The notes below the pieces were generated by a model, which saw only the letters and a program-made list of their open reading frames with translations, did no database searches and was not told the DNA's origin. Shown here in pieces: positions 19,729-27,467 of a stretch of DNA of 64,000 nucleotides; position 1 is the stretch's first letter, and each line of letters starts with the position of its first letter. Both the position numbers and the translations under genes were made by a program. Source of the DNA: Chryseobacterium glaciei (GTDB lineage Bacteria > Bacteroidota > Bacteroidia > Flavobacteriales > Weeksellaceae); assembly GCF_001648155.1 (NCBI RefSeq), contig NZ_CP015199.1:1-64000 (forward strand). Direction: 5' to 3'.

Positions 19729-19765
19729 AATTTTTTCTTTAAAGTTTATTATTGAATAAATTCCC

Positions 19766-19773
19766 CAAACATA
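19766..19773 (-). promoter_or_regulatory. -7 element TATGTTTG of the peptide operon
   Basis: Exact match to the Bacteroidota -7 consensus TAnnTTTG, 37 bp before the ATG at 19728. The -33 position holds only an A/T run rather than TTG, as expected for an activator-dependent promoter. Confidence 0.6.
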
Positions 19774-19802
19774 TTTCAAAAAGCATTAATAAAAAATTTT
19801 TT

Positions 19803-19856
19803 GCACCAATGACAATCCAGACGACATGAACGACAAACGAGGCTACATGAACGACA
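19803..19856. promoter_or_regulatory. Three direct repeats at 21-bp spacing, LytTR operator
   Basis: ACATGAACGACA occurs identically at 19824-19835 and 19845-19856, and a third copy with 8 of 12 matches (GCACCAATGACA) is at 19803-19814. The 21-bp period is that of paired LytTR-domain sites, which bind one DNA face on successive turns. The array lies 30 to 90 bp upstream of the peptide operon -7 element and also upstream of the LytTR regulator gene. Confidence 0.75.
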
Positions 19857-19958
19857 TTTCACCAGGAAACTGACAAGAAATGACTTGCAAAAGAAAATAC
19901 AGAACCTTATTTTTACGACAGATATCCCTGATAAAATTAACCTCTTAACTACTGGGGA

Positions 19959-20666
19959 ATGTATACCTGTTTTATTATTGATGATGAATTCTCTGCGTTG
20001 GAACTTTTATCGGATTATATCGCCCTGACGCCTGAACTAAAACTGCTTAAATCTTTTAATAATCCATTGACCGCCCTGGCAGAAATCGGGAAGTTAAAAA
20101 AACCGGTCGACATCGTATTTTTGGATATCGAAATGCGGGAAATGAATGGTATTGAGCTTGCCAGCTTGATCAAAGACAAGACTAATAAATTTGTTTTCAC
20201 AACTGGTTTTGCAAATTACGCTGTTGATTCTTACGAATTGGAAGCTGACGGATTTCTATTGAAACCTATATCACCATCCAAATTTTTCCATACAGTAAAA
20301 AGACTGTTCCCTGTTTATGAGAATTATAGTAAAAGGGATTTCATTGATATGGTGATAGTTAAAAGCCCTGAGCAAAGAAACCGCTTGTTGAATATCAGGG
20401 CTGCTGACATTATTGCCGTTGAGGCTCAGGAAAGAGCTACGAAAATCTACACAACCCAGGAAATTATTCTTTCCAAGTCGACATTATCCGAAGTTTTTGC
20501 ATTGTTGCCCCGCGACAGAGGCTTTTTTCAGATACACAGATCATTTATAATTGCCGAAAGCCATATTAAAACTTTAGAAAGGTCTTATCTAGTTTTAAGT
20601 AACGATTTAAGAATATCAATCGGCAGAAAATATGCCGGATTTTATTATACGAAAGCAAATAAATAA
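19959..20666 (+). CDS. LytTR-family response regulator
   Basis: 235 residues: receiver domain 1-115 (CFIIDDE acidic pocket, phospho-acceptor D56 in VFLDIEM, GFLLKPIS with the conserved Lys) and a LytTR DNA-binding domain at about 135-232 (IIAVEAQERATKIYT, FFQIHRSFIIAESHIKTL). No histidine kinase lies nearby, so its partner is elsewhere. It is divergent from the peptide-GLPGLI-barrel operon, and the 21-bp repeats between them are the likely binding sites for autoregulation and operon control. A possible promoter is TTG 19885 and TATTTTTA 19908 (one mismatch). Confidence 0.9.
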   Translation: MYTCFIIDDEFSALELLSDYIALTPELKLLKSFNNPLTALAEIGKLKKPVDIVFLDIEMREMNGIELASLIKDKTNKFVFTTGFANYAVDSYELEADGFLLKPISPSKFFHTVKRLFPVYENYSKRDFIDMVIVKSPEQRNRLLNIRAADIIAVEAQERATKIYTTQEIILSKSTLSEVFALLPRDRGFFQIHRSFIIAESHIKTLERSYLVLSNDLRISIGRKYAGFYYTKANK

Positions 20667-21019
20667 TCCATAGTCAACCAAAATAACCAATCTAAACCAC
20701 CCGAGTAAGCCCCCTTTGTTAAGTCAAAACATACTGCTCGCCAAAGTAAAATGCTCACTTTGCACCAGTTCAAACTGCCACCCTTGAAAAAACCTGGTTA
20801 TTTGTGCCAACTGGTTTTAGAACACATGGTTTAGTTTTGAGCTGAACCTAAACCTATGATTATCATGTCGAATAAACCGATCAGAAATGAATAAACTAAG
20901 ACATACCATCCGTCTGTACTGTCATTGTCATATAGCTCCCTACATCCATTTATCTCCAATGATACTGACTTTTGATATTCCCTCATTGTAAGTGACCACC
21001 ACAACTAACTTAATCAATT
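20667..21019. other. Non-coding; possible insertion-sequence relic
   Basis: No gene. It holds TTTGCACCAGTTCAAACTG and TGTGCCAACTGGTTTT around 20758-20820 and GTAAGTGACCACC near 20990, which remind me of IS21-type ends in Bacteroidota, and a minus-strand open stretch ending FTLASSMF. Weak evidence only. Confidence 0.2.
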
Positions 21020-21223
21020 AAAAAATCCGAAGTGACGCTCTTCGGATTTTTATCTTGCATTTTTCACAAACTATTAAATTATCTCTAATCTTTTAGGTTT
21101 TTATTCTCATTAAGCAAACCTAAATTGACTTCCTTTTGTTGGATGCAACCTCCGGAAATTTCGATATCCCCAAATTACACCAATTCACTAATAAACTTAT
21201 GATAAGTTACAATATTGCATAGG
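21020..21223 (+). repeat. Diverged direct repeat, copy B (starts with terminator)
   Basis: Partner of copy A at 15796-15985, same orientation. It opens with the hairpin AAATCCGAAG...CTTCGGATTT plus T run (21022-21050), which would end plus-strand transcripts such as that of the LytTR gene. Confidence 0.65.
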
Positions 21224-21544
21224 TGCGAGTTGGACTTTAGTTTATACGTCTAGTATTAAAAAAACCTACAGTAACTTTTTTCGTGCTCGATTATTTATTG
21301 GACTGTTCTTGTACCTTTTATTTAAAGTAAGTCATTCATAAAGGAAATAATACGATGCATGTAGAAAATGCACCGATATATGTAACCGACGGACTTTTTA
21401 CTTAGATTAAATATATTTTCGATGTAGTGATATACGCACAATACAATTAGTATAAAAACGCTCAATCGCTGTCTGTTAATACTGATCCATACGTTGAATT
21501 TTATGAACATTAATTATATTAATCCACATATTTAAAAACAACTT
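21224..21544. other. Non-coding stretch
   Basis: AT-rich, with no convincing gene; the one minus-strand frame of 62 codons has no protein-like features. Confidence 0.4.
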
Positions 21545-21703
21545 ATGAGTACAAATTATCTAATGAAAACACGAAAGTATTTGACCATTGGAACAAAAAA
21601 GTGCCTGACCTCATTTGTGGTACAGCCAATTTTTTTTATTACCAACGGAAATAACAAGACCCTTAATTGTTTAAAACAGATCCAAGACATCTCTTCAGAA
21701 TAA
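21545..21703 (+). CDS. Possible small basic protein before a receiver gene
   Basis: 52 codons, MSTNYLMKTRKYLTIGTK to IQDISSE, ending 18 bp before the receiver gene. Basic N-terminus, no signal peptide. The position suggests cotranscription; otherwise unsupported and not recognised. Confidence 0.3.
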   Translation: MSTNYLMKTRKYLTIGTKKCLTSFVVQPIFFITNGNNKTLNCLKQIQDISSE

Positions 21704-21721
21704 TCACTTGACAAATTAATT

Positions 21722-22090
21722 ATGAACCTTACATGCTACATTGTTGATGATGAACATCATTGCATCACTTTTATTACTGACCTTATCAGGGAAACACAGT
21801 TATTCAGGATTATCGGTACTACGACCGATCCAAGAACTGCAGTAACGGAGATAAAAGAACTAAAGCCTGATGTTATATTTACAGATATCAATATGCCATA
21901 TATTTCGGGTATTGATCTAGCCGCCCAAGTTGAGCACATAGGGTTAGTGGTATTTATTAGTTCTGACATACTATATTCGCACCCACGGATAGATCTTCAG
22001 AAGTCCATGTTTCTAGGTAAGCCGGTGAGCTCACGTGAGTTCTCAAAAGCTGCCGCTCAAATTAAATCAAGATTAGGTCATAAGGGATAA
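21722..22090 (+). CDS. Stand-alone response-regulator receiver protein
   Basis: 122 residues, a receiver domain alone: CYIVDDE acidic pocket, phospho-acceptor D55 in VIFTDINMPYISGID, Ser at the switch position (FISSD), and GKPVSSREF with the conserved Lys. No output domain follows and no frameshifted remnant of one is visible after the stop. It resembles the receiver of the LytTR regulator at 19959 in its start and in the DIxM core. It may act as a phosphate sink or bind a partner protein; no kinase gene is near. Confidence 0.85.
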   Translation: MNLTCYIVDDEHHCITFITDLIRETQLFRIIGTTTDPRTAVTEIKELKPDVIFTDINMPYISGIDLAAQVEHIGLVVFISSDILYSHPRIDLQKSMFLGKPVSSREFSKAAAQIKSRLGHKG

Positions 22091-22313
22091 CAGCAGTATA
22101 AATGTAATAGGCATAAGGTCAGCCAAGAGGATTGATTATTTATGGCATCCCTGTCGGGCGGGCTTTCCGCTATATCTCCCATACCGGAGGATGCCGCTGC
22201 AATCCCTGATGCAGAAAAACCGCATTTTCAATGCACTGATTTTTACGGATCAGTAGTAACCTGCACCAATCCATATTTTTATACAGTTAATTTCAATGGA
22301 TGATTGTATCCGT
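22091..22313. other. GC-richer non-coding block
   Basis: Around 22143-22215 the sequence is GC-rich and built of short related units (GGGCTTTCCGCT, GATGCCGCTGCAATCCC). I recall similar non-coding blocks in Bacteroidota ICEs, which would need a search to confirm. No gene seen. Confidence 0.3.
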
Positions 22314-22622
22314 CTATTCTATGTTTGGCTTTAAATCTGCTTTTTTATCGATATGAACTCTCTTTGTTTTAAATATATCTTTTGCGAGATTTATCATTCG
22401 TAAAGATGTTAAGTATTCCGAGGGGTCATCGACAATTACATTCTCCATGATCAGCAATTGCTCACCTGGCATAAATTTCAAAACGTGTTTTTCATTTTTA
22501 ATTCTAATTGTAATTATATAATAATCACCGTCCTGCTCAATTTTGCGGATTAATCCTAAATTGATCAGATAATTCCCAATTTTAAGATCTTTAGCTTCAA
22601 CCTTTTTTATACCCTCAATCAT
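22314..22622 (-). CDS. Hypothetical protein, 102 residues
   Basis: MIEGIKKVEAKDLKIGNYL opening, beta-rich centre (YYIITIRIKNEKHVLKF) and a basic tail. Soluble, no export signal. The pattern suggests a small beta-barrel fold, but I do not recognise a family. Isolated minus-strand gene in the ICE cargo. Confidence 0.5.
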   Translation of the reverse strand: MIEGIKKVEAKDLKIGNYLINLGLIRKIEQDGDYYIITIRIKNEKHVLKFMPGEQLLIMENVIVDDPSEYLTSLRMINLAKDIFKTKRVHIDKKADLKPNIE

Positions 22623-22959
22623 ATCATTAGGTTAGTGAAAATAAATACTAATATAAATATAATCTGCACCTTTGACTAAAGTACGAGGATAGTAAAGATT
22701 TTAAACCTTGATGTGAAACTATACGCAGTTTGATCAGGCACTTGCCAAATAACATGGTAAAATATATGATTATTAAACTCTTTGAAAAGCGTTAATTAAT
22801 AACCACAAAATTGCAGATTAAAAAATTGAACTCTACTTTATTACTAGCACCAAAAATAATTCATAAAGCCTAAAAGCGCAAAAGAAAGCCTCTCAAAGCC
22901 ACATTAGCTATTTAATAACCAGAGAGGTATACATTTATTCCATTCAAATACTTCTCAAA
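22623..22959. other. Non-coding stretch
   Basis: AT-rich gap between divergent genes; probably holds both promoters, but I see no clear consensus match. Confidence 0.35.
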
Positions 22960-23229
22960 ATGGAAAATGTTACTAAGGATGATCTTAGACAGTTTAGAAT
23001 GTTGCTCTTAAATGATCTCGAAAAATTATTCAATCAAAAAAAATCACCAGATATTGAGCCTGAATCCGAGGAGTGGCTCCGAAGTAAGTCTATTCGTAAA
23101 ATATTAGATATTTCACCTGCTACACTTCAAAATATCCGTATCTCAGGAAAAATCCGTTTTCGAAAGGTGATGGGCTCTTACTATTATAGCAGAACAGACC
23201 TGTTAAAACTATTTGGAGATGGAAACTAA
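22960..23229 (+). CDS. Helix-turn-helix DNA-binding protein
   Basis: 89 residues with a MerR/excisionase-like HTH: EEWLRSKSIRKILDISPATL, NIRISGKIRFRKV and YYYSRTDLLKLF as wing. The layout is that of the HTH protein at 11701, so both belong to the ICE HTH_17 group. It overlaps the next gene by 17 bases, showing coupled expression. Close to the integrase, it is a candidate directionality factor or regulator of integration. Confidence 0.75.
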   Translation: MENVTKDDLRQFRMLLLNDLEKLFNQKKSPDIEPESEEWLRSKSIRKILDISPATLQNIRISGKIRFRKVMGSYYYSRTDLLKLFGDGN

Positions 23230-23512
23230 TAGTGCTGATCAATGGTTAATCTACCTAAAGAAGGTAGCAAAAGACCCTCGACTGAATGTCTGGCATATGA
23301 CATTATTGATCGCCTTGGTTCAGCTTGCCTATTTTCAGAATGAAAAAAAATTAATACATGTAAGCCGCAGTAAATTAATGGTATTATCACATATAAATAC
23401 GCTGCCTACGTATCACAAATATTTTAAACAGCTTCAGGATTTGGGCTATATAAAATATAGCCCATCATATCATCCTGCATACCGAAGTACTGTAGAGTTT
23501 TTAAACCTTTAG
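23213..23512 (+). CDS. Small winged-helix-like protein
   Basis: 99 residues; SRSKLMVLSHINTLPTYHK followed by FKQLQDLGYIKYSPSYHP looks like a replication- or transcription-type winged helix with a hairpin wing. It overlaps the HTH gene and is convergent with the integrase, 20 bp away. Such small proteins are common next to ICE integrases, with unknown roles. The fold is my inference. Confidence 0.6.
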   Translation: MEMETNSADQWLIYLKKVAKDPRLNVWHMTLLIALVQLAYFQNEKKLIHVSRSKLMVLSHINTLPTYHKYFKQLQDLGYIKYSPSYHPAYRSTVEFLNL

Positions 23513-23531
23513 AGTCCATACACTAATCTTG

Positions 23532-25001
23532 TTAGATTTTATTCGCCTGCCCACGATTACTATTCCGGTCTCCCCGGGTGATGCTCGGAAAGACAAGCCT
23601 ATCAGGTTGATTGGAATTAACATTCAACACTTTTAATGCATTAAGCCTTTCTCCAAAATCAAAAAGCATCTGCTCATAAATCTCAGGATTTATGGCAAGC
23701 TGATTTTCTTTTAATTGTTCAAGATCATTTCCGAACTGTTCCAATAAGCTCTTTAAATCATCGTCATTTTTTTCCTTAATTACCACGGACAATCTTTCTC
23801 CTAACCCTGTCATTTCTTTACTAATTGATTCATGTTCAGTAATAGCATACTCCTCGGTTTGCCTCACCGAATGATGTCCCAGCAGTTCTTTCACAACGTG
23901 AATAGGGACGCCATTATTAAGGGTGACCGTACTGGCAAATGTTCTTCGCGCTTTATGGGTGTTGAGCGCAGTGTAAACATTACTTAGCTCTGCAACTTCT
24001 TTCAGATATTCATTCATCTTTTGATTCGATTTCACTGGAAGTACAATTCCTTTCTTTACACAGACAGGATTATTTTTATATTTTTCCATGATCTCCATCG
24101 CTTTTGGAAGTAAGGGAATATCAGTATTGGATTTTGTTTTTTGTCTGTTGCTCATAATCCATAATTGTCCATCCACTCCCTGCTTTATATCATCTTTTTT
24201 TAATTGATAAACATCGATGTAAGCAAGTCCGGTATAGCATTGAAAAATAAATATGTCCCGGATTGTCGCAAGCCGTTCACTGGAAAATTTTTTATTTTCC
24301 AGCAGATCTAATTCTGCTTTGGTCAAAGGATATTTCTTAATCTTCACCTTTTTACCCTTAAATAAGGTAAAAGGGTCTTTAGAAATAATCTCCTTTGCGA
24401 TAGCCCGCAGAACAATCTTTTTTAAATTGGATATATATTTCAAGGTGGTGTTATTCGAACAGTTCCTGACGGTCTTTAAATAAAACTCATAGTCTGTGAC
24501 AAATTCATAGTTAAGCTCACGAAATTCCAAATCGTCCTTTTTGTATTTAAAAAGTATAAATTCATGCACATGAGATCGTGCAGTAACATACCGTGTATGG
24601 GTTCCCTTTGCGACTTCTTCCGTTTTAATCAAAGCCTTCATTTCATCATTGTGCAATTGGAACTCCTCAAGCACTTTTGCTTTCGAAACTGTTTTTCCCT
24701 TCACAAAATCAATAATTCCATTGGCAGTAATCGTCTGTTCTTCATTGATTAATTCCGTTTTAAACTGGTTTACTTTTGTGATTAATGATTCCAGGAAAAA
24801 ATTGAGCGTGCGGGCATCTTCTTTAGTGCCCACTGCCCGACCTGAGTCTTGGTCCCATCTGCGGGCATCCCATTTCATCTTTGTAGAAGTCTCTTTTGGA
24901 ATTCCGTCTACGGTAACTCTCAGATAGATGTATCTGATCTGTGTGGTTTTCTTTTGTGGGCTTTTCAAAAAGAAAGTGAGCCCATAGCTTGTTTCTAACA
25001 T
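23532..25001 (-). CDS. int: Tyrosine integrase of the ICE
   Basis: 489 residues. N-terminal arm-binding region (about 1-100), SAM-like core-binding domain (110-215) and catalytic domain. H349 and R352 are in THKARRTF, H376/H377 in LLGHHS and the nucleophile is Y385 in TEEYA. The usual first Arg (TGLR) is Ala260 in CYTGLAYIDV, as in the IntDOT group, which lacks it. A C-terminal tail of about 90 residues follows. It lies 270 bp from the tRNA-Ser 3' end and should catalyse integration there. Confidence 0.9.
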   Translation of the reverse strand: MLETSYGLTFFLKSPQKKTTQIRYIYLRVTVDGIPKETSTKMKWDARRWDQDSGRAVGTKEDARTLNFFLESLITKVNQFKTELINEEQTITANGIIDFVKGKTVSKAKVLEEFQLHNDEMKALIKTEEVAKGTHTRYVTARSHVHEFILFKYKKDDLEFRELNYEFVTDYEFYLKTVRNCSNNTTLKYISNLKKIVLRAIAKEIISKDPFTLFKGKKVKIKKYPLTKAELDLLENKKFSSERLATIRDIFIFQCYTGLAYIDVYQLKKDDIKQGVDGQLWIMSNRQKTKSNTDIPLLPKAMEIMEKYKNNPVCVKKGIVLPVKSNQKMNEYLKEVAELSNVYTALNTHKARRTFASTVTLNNGVPIHVVKELLGHHSVRQTEEYAITEHESISKEMTGLGERLSVVIKEKNDDDLKSLLEQFGNDLEQLKENQLAINPEIYEQMLFDFGERLNALKVLNVNSNQPDRLVFPSITRGDRNSNRGQANKI

Positions 25002-25197
25002 AATTCAACATTTTAAAGTTTAATAAATGTCGAACTAAAGCGTTCTCAAGTCAAGTCGTTAAAGTGCTTTACCCGTTGATTAACAGTTATTTACACTAAT
25101 TTTTGTGGCATTATTTTTCAAAAAAATTTATTGCCACGAACCTGCCACAATAATTATGAGTATTTTTGAAAATTATAGCAATTTCTTAAAAAAAAGA

Positions 25198-25228
25198 AAA
25201 GCCTGCAATTACAAAAATTGCAGGCTTT
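25198..25228. terminator. Terminator downstream of tRNA-Ser
   Basis: AAAGCCTGCAATT (25198-25210) pairs perfectly with AATTGCAGGCTTT (25216-25228). On the minus strand it follows the tRNA gene and is trailed by CTTTTCTTTTTTTT. Confidence 0.85.
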
Positions 25229-25273
25229 ATCAGCTTTTTCCACGCTTAGAAGATGTCTTCTTTCGTATTGTTG

Positions 25274-25358
25274 CGGAGAGAGAGGGATTCGAACCCCCGG
25301 ACCTGTTACAGTCAATAGTTTTCAAGACTATCGCAATCGACCACTCTGCCATCTCTCC
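25274..25358 (-). tRNA. tRNA-Ser (anticodon UGA)
   Basis: 85 nt, starting GGAGAGATGGCAGAGTGG and ending in TTCGAATCCC and TCTCTCC plus discriminator G. The anticodon loop reads CTTGAAA. The long variable arm fits serine. CCA is not encoded. Its 3' end faces the ICE and is the likely attachment site. Confidence 0.95.
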
Positions 25359-25392
25359 TTAAACTCCGATTGTATCGTTGTTTTTGGTGGTG

Positions 25393-25422
25393 CAAATATA
25401 TAATGTTTTTTGATTCTGACAA
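25393..25422 (-). promoter_or_regulatory. tRNA-Ser promoter
   Basis: TTG (25422-25420), a spacer of exactly 19 bases and TATATTTG (25400-25393): a perfect Bacteroidota -33/-7 pair, about 35 bp before the tRNA. Confidence 0.85.
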
Positions 25423-25476
25423 AATATTTTCAAGATAAAATTTAAAAAATATTAACTTTCTCCTGAAAACAAAAAT

Positions 25477-25497
25477 AAAGCCCCGAAATGGGGCTTT
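25477..25497 (-). terminator. Terminator of the cold-shock gene
   Basis: AAAGCCCC pairs with GGGGCTTT across GAAAT-type loop; on the minus strand it is followed by ATTTTTGTTTTC and lies 27 bp after the cspA stop. Confidence 0.85.
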
Positions 25498-25523
25498 ACC
25501 TGAATCGATATATTAATTGAAAA

Positions 25524-25718
25524 TTAAGCTAAAGTTACATTTACTGCATTTAGTCCTTTTTCACCTTTTTGTACATCAAAAACCACTTTGTCATTCTCAC
25601 GAATTGTTCTTGTCTTTAATCCTGAAGAGTGTACAAAAATGTCTTGTCCTCCGTCTGCTGGAGAGATAAATCCGAAACCTTTTGTTTCGTTAAAAAATTT
25701 TACTGTGCCTTGTTGCAT
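25524..25718 (-). CDS. cspA: Cold-shock protein CspA family
   Basis: 64 residues, a single five-stranded cold-shock domain. RNP1 is KGFGFISP and RNP2 is DIFVHSSGL. It binds single-stranded RNA and DNA and melts mRNA structures in the cold. Typical length. It follows the longer cold-shock-domain gene and the DEAD-box gene on the same strand; 32 bp separate it from the former, and its own terminator follows. Confidence 0.95.
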   Translation of the reverse strand: MQQGTVKFFNETKGFGFISPADGGQDIFVHSSGLKTRTIRENDKVVFDVQKGEKGLNAVNVTLA

Positions 25719-25750
25719 TGTATTTGTATTAAAAATTGTTGTTGTATTAT

Positions 25751-26179
25751 TTATTTTACAAGTTCGATATTGATAGCCGAAAATCCTTTTGGAGATCTTT
25801 CTTTTTCAAACGAAACTTTATTTCCTTTTTTTACTTGATGTATACAGTTATTACTGTGGAAAAATACATTCTCTTTACTATTGTCTTCTGTAATAAATCC
25901 GTAACCTTTTTCACTGAAAAACGTAACGATACCTGATTTTCTTAACTCCTCTACAGGAATTGGAGCTGCTCCTAACTGAATATCTTCAGGATTAATCTCC
26001 ATTCTTTCTTCAGGAGGTGTGGTAGTCAATCTACCATATGAATCAACATAAGTAAGCATATCATCAAGACCTTTTCCTTTATTATTATTTGTCTTACGAT
26101 CTTCGCGTCTTATTGCTTTTTCTTTTTGTTTTTGAATTTTTTTCTTGAAATTTTCCTTTTTAGAGAAAGAATCTGCCAT
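25751..26179 (-). CDS. Cold-shock-domain protein with basic N-terminal extension
   Basis: 142 residues. The first 75 are charged and probably disordered (KKKIQKQKEKAIRREDRK, then an acidic stretch), followed by a cold-shock domain at about 82-142 with RNP1 KGYGFITE and RNP2 NVFFHSNN. It begins 16 bp after the DEAD-box gene, so the two are one operon. This extended type is common in Flavobacteriales; it probably binds RNA together with the helicase-like protein, which is inference. Confidence 0.9.
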   Translation of the reverse strand: MADSFSKKENFKKKIQKQKEKAIRREDRKTNNNKGKGLDDMLTYVDSYGRLTTTPPEERMEINPEDIQLGAAPIPVEELRKSGIVTFFSEKGYGFITEDNSKENVFFHSNNCIHQVKKGNKVSFEKERSPKGFSAINIELVK

Positions 26180-26195
26180 AAATTTTTTTAATATT

Positions 26196-26957
26196 TTAAT
26201 TACTATACTGAAATGTTTGTTTACTTTGCTTACTTACCGGCAATGTAAAACCTGTCTGCTTTTGGATATTTTTAAGATCCATACGTTCATTTTCTTCAAA
26301 TGAACTTGTTTTTCCTTTCACTCCTGTTTTTGCTGATACTATAATCTCAACAGGATTGTTTAGAATAGTACTTGCAAAACTTCGGATATTATCCGACATG
26401 GTTGCTGAAAATAATAGGGTTTGTCTTTTCTGAGAAATCAGTTTAACTACTTTTTTCACATCATTTACAAAACCCATTTCAAGCATTTTGTCTGTATCAT
26501 CCAAGATCAATATCTCGATTTTGGAAAGATCAATATGTCTCTGACTCGTTAACTCCAATAATCTTCCCGGCGTTGCAACAAGAACATCTACTGTTTTTCT
26601 CAAAGCTGCTAGCTGTCCTCCCAATGAAACGCCTTCATAAATAGAAAGCTGAGATAATGGAAGATATTTGCTGTGCAATTTAAGATTTTCTTCGATTTCC
26701 GTTACCAACTCGCGAGTCGGTGTTAATATTAAAGTTCGGATTTCTTTATGTTCCGGAGCCCTTTTTTTTAATAATTGAAGAACAGGCATTGCAAAAGCTG
26801 CAGTTTTTCCTGTTCCTGACGGTGAACAGCCCATGATATCTTTACCTGCCAAAATATGTGGAATAGCACTACTTTGTATCTCTGTAGGTTGTGAATATCC
26901 CGTTTCTGTAACGGCACGAATTATTGGATTTATTAAATTTAAATTTTTAAAATTCAT
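26196..26957 (-). CDS. DEAD-box-like protein with only the first RecA domain
   Basis: 253 residues holding the N-terminal domain of DEAD-box RNA helicases: Q motif (YSQPTEIQSSAIP), motif I SPSGTGKT (45-52), Ia PTREL, LGG, Ib TPGR, motif II DDTD (153-156) in place of DEAD, motif III SAT (184-186). The second RecA domain with motifs IV-VI is absent; the protein ends in about 65 polar residues and the next gene starts 16 bp later, with no remnant between. Alone it should not unwind RNA, so it may be an RNA-binding ATPase or regulator in the cold-shock operon. An ancient truncation is the alternative. Confidence 0.85.
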   Translation of the reverse strand: MNFKNLNLINPIIRAVTETGYSQPTEIQSSAIPHILAGKDIMGCSPSGTGKTAAFAMPVLQLLKKRAPEHKEIRTLILTPTRELVTEIEENLKLHSKYLPLSQLSIYEGVSLGGQLAALRKTVDVLVATPGRLLELTSQRHIDLSKIEILILDDTDKMLEMGFVNDVKKVVKLISQKRQTLLFSATMSDNIRSFASTILNNPVEIIVSAKTGVKGKTSSFEENERMDLKNIQKQTGFTLPVSKQSKQTFQYSN

Positions 26958-27467
26958 TCATGGGGTTTTGCCGGATCTCCCGACGTTATATAAGATCAAA
27001 TACGTTTTAAGGAATTTAAAATTATCATCTTTTTTGAGAATAATTGGAAGAGAAAAATCAACTTTCTTTTATTCATCCATTTTTTGCTTTTATCAATAGT
27101 ATTGAATCCTGCAATAACTTTCTATGTCCTTTTCATCGGGCACTCCTACAAACTTTCAATTTTTAAAACTGATAAATTTGTTTGTAATAATTTTTAAAAA
27201 GGATAAAGCTTTAAGGAATGGTTTCCTAATTGTTTTCGGTAGTCTGAAAATTCAGTTAGCAAGTTTATAAAACCGGCAGCTGAAAGAGCAAAAACTGAAA
27301 GAAGAAAATGGTTAATTCTAATCTGTAACAGAAAGCAAAAGGCAAAAGCCTAATTATTAATTATTGTACAAATATACAACAAATAAACTGAATAACTGCT
27401 ATTTTAATTAATTGATTATCAAAAATATATTAAACCTCAATACTTATCCTCCAGTTTTCCGACTTAT
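26958..27467 (-). promoter_or_regulatory. Possible long leader of the cold-shock operon
   Basis: A 510-bp gap without genes. TATATTTG (27376-27369, minus) matches the -7 consensus, though the -33 base triplet is not TTG. If used, the mRNA leader would be about 400 nt, as is usual for cold-shock genes. It contains a short frame ATGAAAAGGACATAG and no terminator I can see. Confidence 0.4.

Larger units (their letters stand above)
1..25358. mobile_element. Integrative and conjugative element, right part, at tRNA-Ser
   Basis: Seen: a tyrosine integrase (23532-25001) lies about 270 bp from the 3' end of a tRNA-Ser gene. Left of it are rteC, a small HTH protein, a DUF3945 protein, topB, DUF1896 and a methylase-helicase, a gene set known from CTnDOT-like ICEs of Bacteroidota. 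Inference: this is one end of an ICE whose transfer genes lie beyond position 1. The tRNA 3' end is the likely attachment site; I found no second copy of it in the window, so the other att site must be outside. Several genes in the first 8 kb are broken, so the element may no longer move by itself. The exact right border, between 25002 and 25290, cannot be set from one end. Confidence 0.75.

Noticed and set aside
19803..19856. CRISPR-like short repeats
   Set aside because: Repeats are 12 bp with 9-bp gaps, only three units, the third diverged; no cas genes.
19826..19875. Short frame MNDKRGYMNDISPGN across the LytTR repeats
   Set aside because: The repeat period of 21 bp is a multiple of three, so the repeated peptide is a by-product of the operator; too short and no other support.
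21322..21510. 62-codon minus-strand frame
   Set aside because: AT-rich, no features, lone in a gap; most likely chance.
26196..26957. Recent frameshift truncating the DEAD-box gene
   Set aside because: No second-domain motif remains in any frame between its stop and the next gene 16 bp away.
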